This document shows positions 37,171-48,755 of a stretch of 64,000 bases of DNA, one piece after another. A model generated the notes under the pieces. The model was not told where the DNA came from, did not search any database, and saw only the letters and a program-made list of their open reading frames with translations. The stretch covers positions 30,686,810 through 30,750,809 of the forward strand of contig CM077826.1 in NCBI GenBank assembly GCA_039720395.1. The letters are read 5' to 3'. How positions within the stretch are numbered: position 1 is the first letter of the stretch; each line of letters starts with the position of its first letter. The DNA comes from Liquidambar formosana (lineage: Eukaryota; Streptophyta; Magnoliopsida; Saxifragales; Altingiaceae). The translations under genes were made by a program, and so were the position numbers.

Positions 37171-37923
37171 ATGAGTAATCCATACCCAACCCATTCCACA
37201 AACTACCCAACCTATTCCACAAAATACCCAAGCTCCACCTCAAAATACCCAACCCATTTCACAAACTGCCTAACCCATTCCACAAACTACCCAACCTATT
37301 CCACAAAATACCCAAGCTCCACCTCAAAATACCTAAACCATTCCACAGACTACCCAAGCTCCACCACAAAATACCCAAGCCATGCCACAGAATACCCAGA
37401 ATCACCCCATTAACCTAGATGATTGGCCCAATGTCACCTTGGAACCAAATGTTGCCACTCCTAAACCTAATTTGCTCGTGCCCGAGGATCAAAAAGTGTT
37501 AGCTTCTAGAATTGAAGCCATAGAGAAAGCCCTCATGAATATTCACAAGTCAGATGATTTGATTGATATCCATAGCTTGTCTCTTTTCCCTCAAGCTCGT
37601 ATACCAACCCAGTTCAAAATGCTAGAGCTTGAAAACTTTGATGGTACGGGCCACCCTAAGACCTGTTTAAAAATGTATACTAGGGCTATGCACCAAAGAG
37701 GAGCCCCAGATGAACTTTTAGCCCAAATGTTTCATGAATCTTTATCTAGATCTATTGTCCATTGGTTTTTATCGTTGGATGAATCTCGAACCCAATCTAG
37801 GGAAGATGTTTGTACAGAATTCTCCAATCATTACAAGTACAACACCGAGGTTGATGTTACCCGTAGGGATTTGGAGACCACTAAACAGGAGCAAAATGAG
37901 ACCTTCTCTGCTTTCATTACTAG
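37171..37923 (+). pseudogene. gag: Element C gag, N-terminal part, broken by element D
   Basis: A PQNTQ/PIPQTT-rich N-terminal tract is built on 15-bp units inside a ~90-bp higher repeat (37200-37380), with stops near 37268 and 37331. From 37382 an open frame gives the capsid region: FPQARIPTQFKMLELENFDGT, HPKTCLKMYTRAMHQRG, HWFLSLDE, YKYNTEVDVTRRDLETTKQ. It stops being gag at ETFSAFIT, where the LTR of D begins (37924). E and D continue there with RWRQKASKM or RWRKKAPKM. The downstream half of C is not in the window. Confidence 0.88.
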
Positions 37924-40900
37924 TGTAGACACCCCATTTTCACCCCCACAAGTTCATGATAGCATTTGTTTAAGTTTAGAAGCATCTAGGAGTCCCTAAG
38001 CCTTAAAGGACACTTTTGCCCTTTTAAGCCTTACGAGAATAGGTCATCATTGCATGCATATTTTTGTCTCTTTGTTGAGTCCCATCACTTGCATTTAGTT
38101 TCTAGGTTCACTTTGAGTATGTGTGTCAAATTTGGTTCGATTCCAGATACGGTTGGATAGTTAATTAGAACTTTTGCGACTTGAAGGGCAATTTCATCTT
38201 TTACTTTTTATATTTTCCAATTGACCTCCAAATTTGTTCCAGAGTATTCCATTGACCTTAGAATGATGAGATGAGTCTAATTTAAGAGCCAATTTAATTT
38301 ATTGATAGGTTTTGGATTGGTTTACCATATTACCTTATGGCTAATTGACCCTTTTTTCGATTAATCGCCTTGTGAAAACCCATCCACTTGATTGTGGTCA
38401 AGGATTTTTGATTCAAAAACATTCTAGATTTATTCTACATTGAATCCTTGAAATTTTGGCTTTTGAATCACTTAAATCGGAGTTAAAATGAAGAATTTGT
38501 GTCCATTTGAAATTAGGAAGCCAAAACGGGTCAGGAATCCTCAAAACCGAGGAAACCTGAAATTCCTCTCGGGTGACTGGTTCACCCCAACAAGTCCAAC
38601 CGGTTGGCCAACGGTTCACCCTAACCGATCACCGGAGGCCTCTAGTCTTGATTTGTCATTCTTTGAGTTTTTGACAGAATAGGACTCTACCACTCTGAAT
38701 TTCAGTCCTTCCAAAGGTCTTCTAAACCTATTGGGATGAGATTTTGAGTTGTTTAACATTCATGGGATTTAATTACAGCCCTAGATTGGTTTTATGGTGA
38801 AGTAATCTCAACCATTGGTTCACATGGTTGGTTGGTTATAAATAGAGGCTCATTCATCAGCATAAAGGACTTTTGGACTTTTGGTTGAACTTTTGGACTC
38901 TTTGACACTTCATATTCATTAGAGAGAGAGGGAGAACGAGTTGGCACTCACCCATATCACTTGGAGAAGGCTTTCTACTACAATTTCAAAGGAGAATTAG
39001 AAGGGAACCAAGCCAAAGAGAAGGAAAAACGCAGTAAAGACCTTTGCTTTGTTGTAAATCTCTTTTGCGTCCTTTTACGATTCCTTCTTCTTCTACTCCA
39101 TTCTCTGCATAGTTATGGCTTCGAATTGATTTAAGAATCATATATACTCTATATTTTAGAGTGTATATGATTTAAATATGATGTGAAAGCATGCTAGTGG
39201 AATAGGATTGTGAATTGCTTGCTGTTAGGATAGTTTCTCCCTTAAGGATAGAGGTACGTTTTGTACAGAAAATTAGTTGATATGTTTAGGCTATTTTCTC
39301 TTCACGGTTCAATTATATGCATGATTTTAAGCATCTTTTGTATAGGACACTTGCTATGTAAGCCTCATCTTCATAGGTGTATGGGTGATTATTCTTTTCG
39401 AGGATAATTATCGTCCTTAAAGGGTGAGGTTGTGCATAGGTGCTTTCTAGAGTGTGTTTAAGTGCACTGTGAGTTTCTTTGCATTCTTAGGTATATATTT
39501 TACATAGGATATGTGAAGAAATTGTTCATGCGGAGTGGTTTATACGTAAAATTATCTCCGGATAGTTTTACTTAAGAAAGCTCACCGTAAGGATGATTAT
39601 TTCGCATTCTTACATAAAATACTTACCTAAAGCATCGTGTTAGATTTTCTTTTCATGTTTGGGATTGTCATATGATATTTTCATCATGGTAATTCATATT
39701 TAGCATGTTTTTAATAGTTTTATGCATGTTAGGGTGTTTAGAGCATATAAGAGCATATTAGGATTTTGTTTCTCTTTTGATTTTTGTTCTTTGCATGAGT
39801 ATTAGGTCATTATATGCATGTTTAGTATTCTGTCCAGATTTGAATTAGGTCTTCTAATGATGATTTGAGCATGAATATAGTTGATTTGAGCTTAATAATT
39901 GCCCTATAGAATACATGGGGTGATTAATTGGTGTTTTCTCGATGTTTCAGGATAATTTGCATATGGTAAGTGGTTTATGGTAAGTTTTTTTTGTGAATTG
40001 TTCTCTTCTCTCCCCTAGGGTTATTGTCTTTACTTTGGATTAGAAGTCCAAGTTTCCAACTTTTATAAAATTCTGATTTATTTAGAATTCTATTCTCTTT
40101 TGAATTCAAATCACTTTAGAAGTCTATTTGAGTTAGAATTCTATTCTTTCTCAAATACCTACTTTTTTACAAACTATTTTTGGAAACTCCTAAGTTTTTA
40201 AAACTTTTCTTAAGTTGGAAAGTTAGGGTGTATAGTTCATTGTAAAGTGAGTAACCCCTTCTCAATCGAACTATGTGGACTTTGATCCTTACATTTTTGT
40301 ATGTGAGGTACGTAGGCGCTCATTTGATGTTCAAGTCTACCCTAGGATACTAAGTATCCTAGGTTTTTTTTTTTTTTTTTTTTCCTTTTATTCATTTATC
40401 CATCACATATTTGCTAGAGGAGTAGGATGGACCTATGCTTATTCATTTATCCATCACATATCCATCACATATTTGCTAGAGGAGTAGGATGGACTCATGC
40501 TTATTCATTTATCCATCACATATTTACTAGAGGAGTAGGATGGATCTGTTTCTTATTCTCTATCTCTCTACTGATTTCCATACCTCTTTTATTTGTTCAT
40601 AGATGTTTACATGCTTTGTGGATGTTTATATGCTTTATGGATGTTTATGGATGAATGTGATTGGTTTATGGATGACTCTTTACATATGCATGATGACTAA
40701 TTAGGAAGTGATTGAAATGGCCCATATAAATTCAGAGACCCATTTTGGGGCGATGTGGGTGCCTATAGGATGTTTCCTAGAACCTTCCCACATCGTAACT
40801 TAGTCTCCGAATCCTCTCTTGTTTTGTTAAGGCCTGCTTTTCCTTGATCGGAGTCATGAGGTTTGTTTTCAAAGGTTTTCTTTAAAAACTGTTTTTATGG

Positions 40901-41049
40901 TTTTCCTCTTTTCCTAAAAATGAGGTGGCGACTCCTTGTTTGATTGTTTTTGTGAACCTTCTAAAAACCAGATTTTTATTCATTTAAATTTCTATAAGTC
41001 TTTTTAAAAGAAGGGTTTCCCCTCTCCTAATCAAAACCTGTGGTTCATA
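37924..41049 (+). mobile_element. 5' LTR of Tat-type gypsy element D
   Basis: 3126 bases from TGTAGACACCCC to GTGGTTCATA, followed by a primer-binding site. It is a diverged relative of the F1 LTR, with the same order of landmarks: cassette 38571-38640, TATA box 38837-38844 (TATAAATA), CTAGGATACTAAGTATCCTAGG palindrome near 40340, tandem TTTATCCATCACATATT units (40385-40550), and GGCGATGTGGGTGCC. It is inserted in the gag of C. The 3' LTR lies outside the window. Confidence 0.9.
38571..38640. promoter_or_regulatory. Degraded palindromic cassette in the LTR of D
   Basis: CGGGTGACTGGTTCACCCC, CCAACCGGTTGGCC and CTAACCGATCACCGG: the F1-type core with more substitutions, 197 bases upstream of the TATA box. 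Confidence 0.5.
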
Positions 41050-41052
41050 GTC

Positions 41053-41070
41053 TGGCGACTCCACTGGGGA
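41053..41070 (+). other. Primer-binding site of element D
   Basis: TGGCGACTCCACTGGGGA three bases after the LTR end; nearly identical to that of F1. Confidence 0.8.
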
Positions 41071-41860
41071 TTAGTAGACTAGATTTAAGTAATTTATATG
41101 GGCTAATTTAATTACTTAAATTAAAATCAATCACTTGCATATGCTTGAATGTGTGCTTATTTTATTGCATTGTGTGCGCAATTGCATTTGAATGATAGGT
41201 CGATGTATCCTTGCCTTTTTTATTAGCCTAGCCTTGACCCCAATTCCCTTCGTTCTCGGGTGTCATGTTTGCGAAGCTATCAACTCCTCTTGCCACGTAT
41301 CCTTGGGTTTTACCCTTGGCTATATTAAATGGATCAACACGTACCACTTGACTCACGCGGCATCCCTCATGCCACACGTGATAGGTATATAGTTGATTCA
41401 AGCAAGTTGGGGACACTATCCTACCCTTTTAGTGCATATAGTGGACTGTCTAGGACACATGGACTCGCCTAGCTTAAAGTCACCATGCTTACGGAATGAA
41501 TGCAGGTACAGAATGAATGTATGTGTGTATGTGTATGGAATGAATGTATGTGGCATGAACGTGTGTTGTGAGAATGAATGTGAATGGAATGAATGGTAAT
41601 GCAATTCATGTCACGGTTCTTTGAGAAGATGATACAAATCCCTCGATACAGTGATCCGGTTTTTTACTCTTGAATGCGGTTGGAGATATGAATGAATGCT
41701 ATGTGGGTGGTTAATTTTAAGCGGTAACATGACTTTAAAATCAATCGACCTACATCCATTTAGTGGGACCTTCTTACCTAAAGCCCATTGGGGCTCATAA
41801 AGATGAGAGGCCCAACTAAAGGAATGTTATTGGACCATTACCCGCCCGTTTAAATTAATT
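41071..41860 (+). other. Untranslated leader of element D
   Basis: Homologous to the inverted F1 leader. It includes a GAATGAATGTATGTG low-complexity block (41505-41600). The short ORFs on both strands here are fortuitous. Confidence 0.75.
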
Positions 41861-43373
41861 GTGGAGACTAAAGGCGCTTTGTGTCACTTTGTAACTAAGT
41901 ATGGGTCATTTGATTGTAATAGAGTGCTGGCTTGGACTCGTGACTCTTCAGGCCGTTTGATCAGAGGAAGTACCGAACAAGACCTTGCTATGGATAAAAC
42001 TTTTGCATTGAATAACCCAGCTACACCCGAGGGGACATCTATTTCTGGGACTCCCGCGGATCCACGAAGGATTGAGAGGCTATTAGATGATATACTTGGA
42101 AAGTTGGAAGAGGTATCAGTGAAGTCTGAAACCACAATAAGAACGGCACAAGAGATCAACAACTGAACCCCTGTCCTTATCCACAATATCCCCACAGATT
42201 AAGTTGTGCCCGACACCCAAGTCCCCATCGCCCAAAATCAATCCAATCCATCTGCCCAAGTTAGAGGCCAAGCCCAAAATCCACCACCTCCACATACTCA
42301 ATCATCACCTCAAAATCCACCACCTCTACATACTCCACCTCCACTACAAAATATCCCCATTTACACCCAATCATCCACTTTCGTCTCCACCACTAAAAAC
42401 CCTCCTGTGAGTGATGACCAAAAGATGATGACCGCAAGGATGTTGGCTTTGGAGAAAACTTTGAAGGGTATTCGTCGTGCTGATGATTTTGTGGATATCC
42501 ACACTCTTTTTCTCTTCCCTCAAGCAAGATTGCCGACTTCATTCAAGATGCCCGAGTTACAGCAGTTTGATGGAACAAGTTGCCCTAAGACCCACTTGAA
42601 AATGTATATCCGAGCGATGCAACCTCGTGGTGCTTCCGAGGAGTTGATGGCCCAATTATTCCACTAATCGCTTAGCACTTCTTCTTTGCATTGGTTTCTA
42701 AGCTTGGATGAGTTGAAGACTAGAACATGGGAGGGCATGTGTAGAGAGTTCACCGACCACTACAAGTATAATACGGAAGTTAATGTGACAAGGAGAGACT
42801 TGGAGACTACCAAACAGGCAGCAAATGAATCTTTCTCTTCCTACATCACTAGGTGGAGGAAGAAAGCTCCTAAAATGTTCGATAGGCCTAATAAAGAAGA
42901 ACAAATATGAATGGTGGTCAAGAATCTATTGCCTATATATCACAAGCACTTGTTCACTCATCACTTCCCCACTTTCAAAGCTCTGATTAGCTCTGGGACA
43001 CAAGTTGAAGATGCAACAACCGATGGCACCATCAAGGTTGAAGATCCCTCAAGGTTTCGTCGAGTAGGGAACAATGGAAAGGCATCTGCTAAAGTGAATG
43101 CAATTGCTCCACAACAGCCTTGGAACATTGGCAATAATTCTACTCTTCATCAGTTCTCTGATTTGTATGCACCACTAGACAAAGTTTATGAAAGATTGAA
43201 AGCAAGGGGCATCCTCAAACCTCTAGACCCAACACCCCCTCCAAATCTATTACCTAGATGGCACAGCGAGAATGATTATTGCAGTTTCCATTAATCCAAA
43301 GGTCATAGAACCGACCGTTGTATCCGTCTCAAACATGAAATATAAGACCTCATTGATAAAAAGATCATAGGCC
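41861..43373 (+). pseudogene. gag: Element D gag, broken by element E
   Basis: N-terminal segment 41861-42163 (acidic, with RRIERLLDDILGKLEEV), then a P/Q/H-rich tract from 42206. The capsid follows (FPQARLPTSFKMPELQQFDGT, CPKTHLKMYIRAMQPRG, HWFLSLDEL, YKYNTEVNVTRRDLETTKQ, RWRKKAPKMFDRPNKEEQ, NLLPIYHKHLF), then one knuckle module (SDLYAPLDKVYERL, PPPNLLP, CSFH-stop-SKGHRTDRC). In-frame stops fall near 42164, 42188, 42665, 42908, 43292 and 43342. E begins inside LIDKKIIG at 43374, before a second knuckle module could follow. Confidence 0.88.
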
Positions 43374-46373
43374 TGTGAACCCACGAAAAAGCGCGGCACC
43401 CACAAGGATTTGGTGAAAGAAATAGTATGTGTGGTGAAAGACAACAAACTAAAAGGAGTCGCCACCTCATTTTTTAGGGAAAAGAGGAAAACTACAAAAA
43501 TGTTTTATTTTCAAAACCACATGACTCCATTAAAGGAAAAGCAAAGTCTTTGAAACCAGAAAATTGGATTCGGGGGCTAAGTTACGACGTGGGAAGGTTC
43601 TGGGCAAAGCTCATAGCCACCCACATCGCCCGAGTTGGTCTCTTAATTTAATTGGGCTAACTTAATATCTTTTTCACTCAAATATCAGCATATATCATCA
43701 CAAGGCAGCATGCATATCATATATTCCATCCAATCATCCATGCACAATCAAACAAATAAAACAAAACAGAAAAAAGAAGAAAAGAAAAGAAAAGCCTAGG
43801 ATACTTGGATCCTAGAACAGACTTGAGCATCACGAAGAGTGCCTATGTACCATGCAGCGAAATACATGGATCAAAGTCCACGTAGTTCGAAAAGAATAGG
43901 GTTACAACCTAATACAAACCTATGGTAAATACCCTAGGTTTCCTTATTTAAAAATATATTGATTTAGTCCAAAATCGAAAACTTCCACAAGAGGAAAACC
44001 TTGATAGAAAACCAGAATTTTATTAATAGAAGAAACCTTTGATATTCACCATATGTTCATATTAAGAAATAACCCTAGGAAGGAGAAGAGAAAAGAAAGA
44101 AGAAAAGTGATTTAGGGCACTTCATACCCTACTTACTTGAGTGCAAGAGCTCCAAACATTAGCCATTTCAAGCAATAACGGCCCTATTTTGCAATAGGAC
44201 AGCATCGTACCTGTTTGCACCCTTACAAGTGCACAAAATCATGCAAAGAGGACAATATACTAATCTAGACAGAACCATGACAAGGCCTAAAATCATCCAT
44301 ACATCATGCAAACAACAAGAATAATGAATAACTAAGGACTCTAACTCAATCCTACATGCAATGACCCAACTAACATGCATAAAAAACCTATAAGAAACAT
44401 GCTAACAGTCATGAGAGACTCCAATAATATCAATAAACATGATAACAAAGCACATTCTAACCAAAAAGATGATATTTTATGTAAAATATGAAAATAGGCC
44501 TTCCTACGGTGAGCTTTCTTAAGCGAAACTATCCTAAGATAATTTCACATAAAAAAGTCATTATGGGGAGGAACAATCAACATATCCTACGTAAAATATG
44601 TATACTAGAACACAATAGAAGTGATTTCATGCTTAAACACATCACAGAAAGCTCTCATGCAAAACCTCACTCAACGAAAAGGATAATTATCCTTAGAAAA
44701 GGATAAAACCCTATAAAATCCACTATATGAATGCAAACCTAGCATGATTCAACTATATGCAGCATATATAGAATGACTATAATGAGAAATTACTCACAAA
44801 GTTAAGCTAAGCATGCTGTATGAAACTTGTGCGAATTCAGGGTTATCGAAACCCTAATTTCACAACCATGCATCAAAACCTATGAAATGACTCTAACACA
44901 TGTTCAAATAAACATGAATATCATTCATATCACATATATTAACTAACAAGAGCATCAATTCATGACAATTATGACAGCAACCTAAACATGTGAACTATGC
45001 ACGATTCAAGAGGATAGAAAAGATAATACTCTCAAATCCTTAGTAAACTAGGGATTATCAAGCATATAAAGCCATAAATCATCTCAAAATCATTCATATA
45101 TTATCCTAAAAACATTGAACTAACCTAACATGTGGAGTTATTTCATGCACTAGAACTATCATAGAAGAAGAAGGAGAAGGAGAAGGAGAAGTAAAAAGCC
45201 CAGGTTCAGCATTAAATAGACATGCTTACCTCTTGTAGACTCTTCCTTGTCTTTAAACTTCTTGTTTCCTTCCTTGCTTGGGGTTGAAGAGCCTCCTATT
45301 GATGTCCTTCTAACTCTCCAAACTCGTAGTTCCCTCTCTCTCTAAGTATAAAGTACAATTAACCTCCCTCTATATGCTGAATATCATGTCCTTTATATAG
45401 AGAACTGACCCCCTAAACCAATGGCTAAGATTAATTCATTAAATAATGATCCTAGGGCTATTAGAGACTCTCTTGGTACTCAAACAACTGAAACTTACAC
45501 ACTCCTAAAAGAAAACAAGTTGTAATGGACGGAGGAAACCGTCAAAAGAGGGAGAGAGAGTCAGAAGTTGAGTTGAAGACGAACTCTCTCGGGTGACCAT
45601 CTAGGCCTGGACGGTTAGCCGTCTGGGCTTGGATGGCTGACCGTCCAGCCCCGGACGGTTACCCGAGGGTTCTCCTATTCCGCTTCGGTTTTGACTTCTA
45701 CTTGCTTCAGAAGTCCTAAAATATTCAAATTAAGTTCGATTTTGACGAAATAATAGCCAAAACGACCGTGTTTCAAAGGGGAACACATTTTTAGGCATTT
45801 TAGGACAAAAATCCTTAACCATAGGTGCATGGTTAGGTTTTACAAAGGTGGTTAACCATGGTGCCTCACCGTCGTTAAGCTGGGTTTGTACACAAGGTCA
45901 AACCAAATGCTTTCCCAATCGAAATTTGATCTTTCTAAACATATTTAGGACATAAATAAGGCCCAATTGAAGTTAAATGAGAGACAATTGGTTGGGTCTT
46001 ATGAGTCAATTTGAGCAAACCAAGAAAGGGTCTTTTAGCCAACCCGAACCATTACGAGCCGAATTGATCTTAAACCATCAATTCATGAAATTGAACCTAT
46101 ATATAGACTCTATATAACCATATGAACTCGAGGGAATGACTCGGGATTCATTCCAAGGTCAAATGGAAAATATACGGCTTAAAGGACGATTATGCCCTTA
46201 AAGTCGCAAAAGTTCTTATTGACTATCGAAATGAACTCCAAATCACTTCAAAATTCATACACATGATATTCAACGCCATAGAAACTCAATGCAAAAGACT
46301 AGACTCAAAAAGGACTCAAAATCCTACATGAAATGATATGTCCTAGCTAAGGTGACAAAAATGGGGTGTGACA
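43374..46373 (-). mobile_element. 3' LTR of Tat-type gypsy element E
   Basis: 3000 bases from TGTGAACCCACG to GGGGTGTGACA, in minus orientation, inserted in the gag of D. It contains a cassette at 45591-45668 and a TATA box on the minus strand (CTATATAAAG, 45391-45400), 190 bases apart. E runs to the right; its 5' LTR is beyond the window, so the target duplication cannot be checked. Confidence 0.9.
45591..45668. promoter_or_regulatory. Palindromic cassette in the E LTR (GACGGTTA / GACCGTCCAG type)
   Basis: GGGTGACC opens and GGTTACCCGAGG closes a 78-base block with GGACGGTTAGCCGTC, GGCTGACCGTCCAG and CCGGACGGTTA. The same core words appear in the two antisense-gene cassettes of this element at 48393 and 51703. 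Confidence 0.6.
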
Positions 46374-46390
46374 GAAGCCCCTCATTGGTG
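46374..46390 (-). other. Polypurine tract of E
   Basis: Minus strand CACCAATGAGGGGCTTC directly before the 3' LTR; the counterpart of F1 17142-17158. Confidence 0.75.
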
Positions 46391-46789
46391 AACAAGTTTC
46401 ACTTGTGAGCCAATGATTAAAGAACAACCCATTTTTGTTCGATAGATTAATCTCATTAATACCAATAAACTCAAATGGAACCATAAGGATAGACTTCGTC
46501 ATATCCGAGCACGCGACGATTTCATCGAAGCAAATAATTGATTGCATGCCAACATTCGTTGGAGCGCTCATGCAAATGCCTTTACCATGCACTAATTGCA
46601 TTAGTGATATCCACTGTGGTCTTCTCATGATGCGAAACTAGTTGCACTAGTGCATCACAAGGTATCTTGCCAATTGCATTGGAATTCTCAAAACAAGTTA
46701 TTTCATAACAAGTAAAACTCATAGATCATCATTTCATGTGAATTTATCATTGAATTGAATGTCCGTCAATTCAAAACCAAGTGCATTTC
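46391..46789. other. Spacer between the E polypurine tract and tandem arrays
   Basis: Unique-looking sequence with loose CTAGTTGCACTAGTGCAT and GCACTAATTGCATTAG palindromes near 46600-46650. I see no gene; ORFs on both strands here are short and not conserved. Confidence 0.5.
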
Positions 46790-47535
46790 ATGCCAGCTCA
46801 CTGGGGATAACAAAGGTAGTGAGTTATTTCATAACTCATGACTCATCATTTCATGTGAAATTATCATTATCACACGATTTCATGCCACTTTCAGTGGAAA
46901 TAGCAAAGATAGTGAGTTAATTCATAACTCTTGAATCATCATTTCATGTGAAATTATCGTTATCACACGATATCATGCCACTTTCAGTGGAAATAACAAA
47001 GGTAATGTGTTATTTCATAACTCGTGAATCATCATTTCATGTGAATTTATCATTATCACATGATTTCATGCCACTTTCAGTGGAAATAGCAAAGATAATG
47101 AGTTATTTCATAACTCATGAATCATCATTTCATGTGAAATTATCGTTATCACATGATATCATGCCACTTTCAGTGGAAATAACTAAGGTAGTGAGTTATT
47201 TCATTACTCGTGAATCATCATTTCATGTGAATTTATCATTATCACATGATTTTATGCCACTTTCAGTGGAAATAGCAAAGATAATGAGTTATTTCATAAC
47301 TCATAAATCATCATTTCATGTGAAATTATCGTTATCATATGATATCATGCCACTTTCAGTGGAAATAACAAAGGTAGTGAGTTATTTCATAACTCGTGAA
47401 TCATCATTTCATGTGAATTTATCATTATCACATGATTTCATGCCACTTTCAGTGGAACTAGCAAAGATAGTGAGTTATTTCATAACTCATGAATCATCAT
47501 TCCATGTGAAATTATCATTATCACATGATATGAGA
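46790..47535. repeat. 93-bp satellite-like tandem array in E
   Basis: Eight units, spaced exactly 93 bases from 46932 to 47490 (46932, 47025, 47118, 47211, 47304, 47397, 47490). Two unit types alternate, so the higher-order period is 186. Each unit carries TCATTTCATGTGAA...TCACATGATTTCATG. Because 93 is divisible by three the array reads open on the plus strand (46948-47637); this repeating 31-residue ORF is a by-product, not a gene. Confidence 0.93.
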
Positions 47536-47559
47536 TCCAATTGCAAGTCAATTGATTCA

Positions 47560-48130
47560 AAACCAAGCTTATTCCTTATCATTTCATGTGAAATTATCTT
47601 TATCACATGCGATGACATTGAATTGAAAGTCATTTAGCTCAAAATCAAGTTCATTTCTTATCATTTCATGTGAAGTTGTCTTTATCACATGAAATGACAT
47701 TGAATTGAGAGTCATTCAACTCAAAATCAAGTTCATTTCTTATCATTTCATGTGAAGTTGTCTTTATTACATGGAATGACATTGAATTGAGAGTCATTCA
47801 ACTCAAAATCAAGTTCATTTCTTATCATTTCATGTGAAGTTGTCTTTATCACATGAAATGACATTGAATTGAGAGTTAATTGATTGAAAACCAAGCTTAT
47901 TTCATGTCATTTCATGTGAAAATTATCTTTATCACATGATATAACATTGATTTGAAAGTCAATTGATCGAAAAACAAAGTGCATTCCATGCCAATTTCAT
48001 AAAGATAGCAAGTTACTTCGTAACTAGCATAACTCATGAGTCATCATTTCATGTGAAGTTATCTTTATCACATGATTAGCAAGTCATTTCATGTGAAATT
48101 ATCTTTATCACATGATATGACATCACTATC
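47560..48130. repeat. 82-bp tandem array in E
   Basis: A second array with a period of 82 bases (TCATTTCATGTG at 47579, 47661, 47743 and 47825), followed by degenerate units to about 48130. It shares the TTTCATGTGAA...TTATCACATGA core with the 93-bp array but has a different filler (GACATTGAATTGAGAGTCATTCAACTC region). Confidence 0.9.
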
Positions 48131-48392
48131 ATCATATAGAGAATTGAATTCCAAGACTTTAAAGCCAATCTATTCGACACCAAGCTCATTTCATGAGAAA
48201 GCCATTTATCATAGCCATAACAATTTCTCGTTATGTGGGTAAATACAATCACCCAAGATTTAAAAATTTCATTAAAACTTGATAAACTGGGGGATATATT
48301 CATCCCATAGCTCAAGGATTGCACAAAAAGTCAATTGGAGAAGTTTAGAGGTTGCAAGCGCGCGAGATGGGGCAAACGAGCAAGGCGGGCTA

Positions 48393-48469
48393 GGGTGACC
48401 ATCTGCCCTCAGATGGTCAACCGTCCAGGGCAAGACGGCTGACCGTCCAGGGTGGGACGGTTACCCGAG
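48393..48469. promoter_or_regulatory. Palindromic cassette of the PMD-2 promoter
   Basis: GGGTGACCATCTG...GATGGTCAACCGTCCAGG, GACGGCTGACCGTCCAGG, then GGGACGGTTACCCGAG, ending 25 bases before the TATA box. The core words match the E LTR cassette. Confidence 0.6.
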
Positions 48470-48493
48470 CCCACTAAGGAAAAATTCTGGGTT

Positions 48494-48500
48494 TATAAAA
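48494..48500 (+). promoter_or_regulatory. TATA box of PMD-2
   Basis: TATAAAA in GGGTTTATAAAACCC, about 255 bases before the ATG. Spacing from TATA to ATG matches PMD-1. Confidence 0.6.
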
Positions 48501-48755
48501 CCCATTCCTTGCACACTCATTCCCACATTCTTCCAATTCGAAAATTAGAGAGTTTCTCTCTCTAAACTCACATTCCACCTTTTCCATCTCTTATTCTCTC
48601 ATTCCCATTTCATAAACACTCAATCCAAACATCAAATTCACATCAAACAACAACAAATCAAGCCCATTTGACAATCAAAACAACCAATTCACATCATCTT
48701 TGGAAATCAAACCAAATCAAACCCATTTTTCACAAACCCAACTCCATCATCAAGA

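Noticed and set aside
41192..41420. Overlapping ORFs on both strands near 41200-41420 and 28571-28834
   Set aside because: Untranslated leader of D and F1; the reading frames are not preserved by substitutions.
46948..47637. 229-residue open frame with 31-residue repeats
   Set aside because: It is the translation of a 93-bp non-coding tandem array next to an LTR; no start context, no conservation beyond the repeat.
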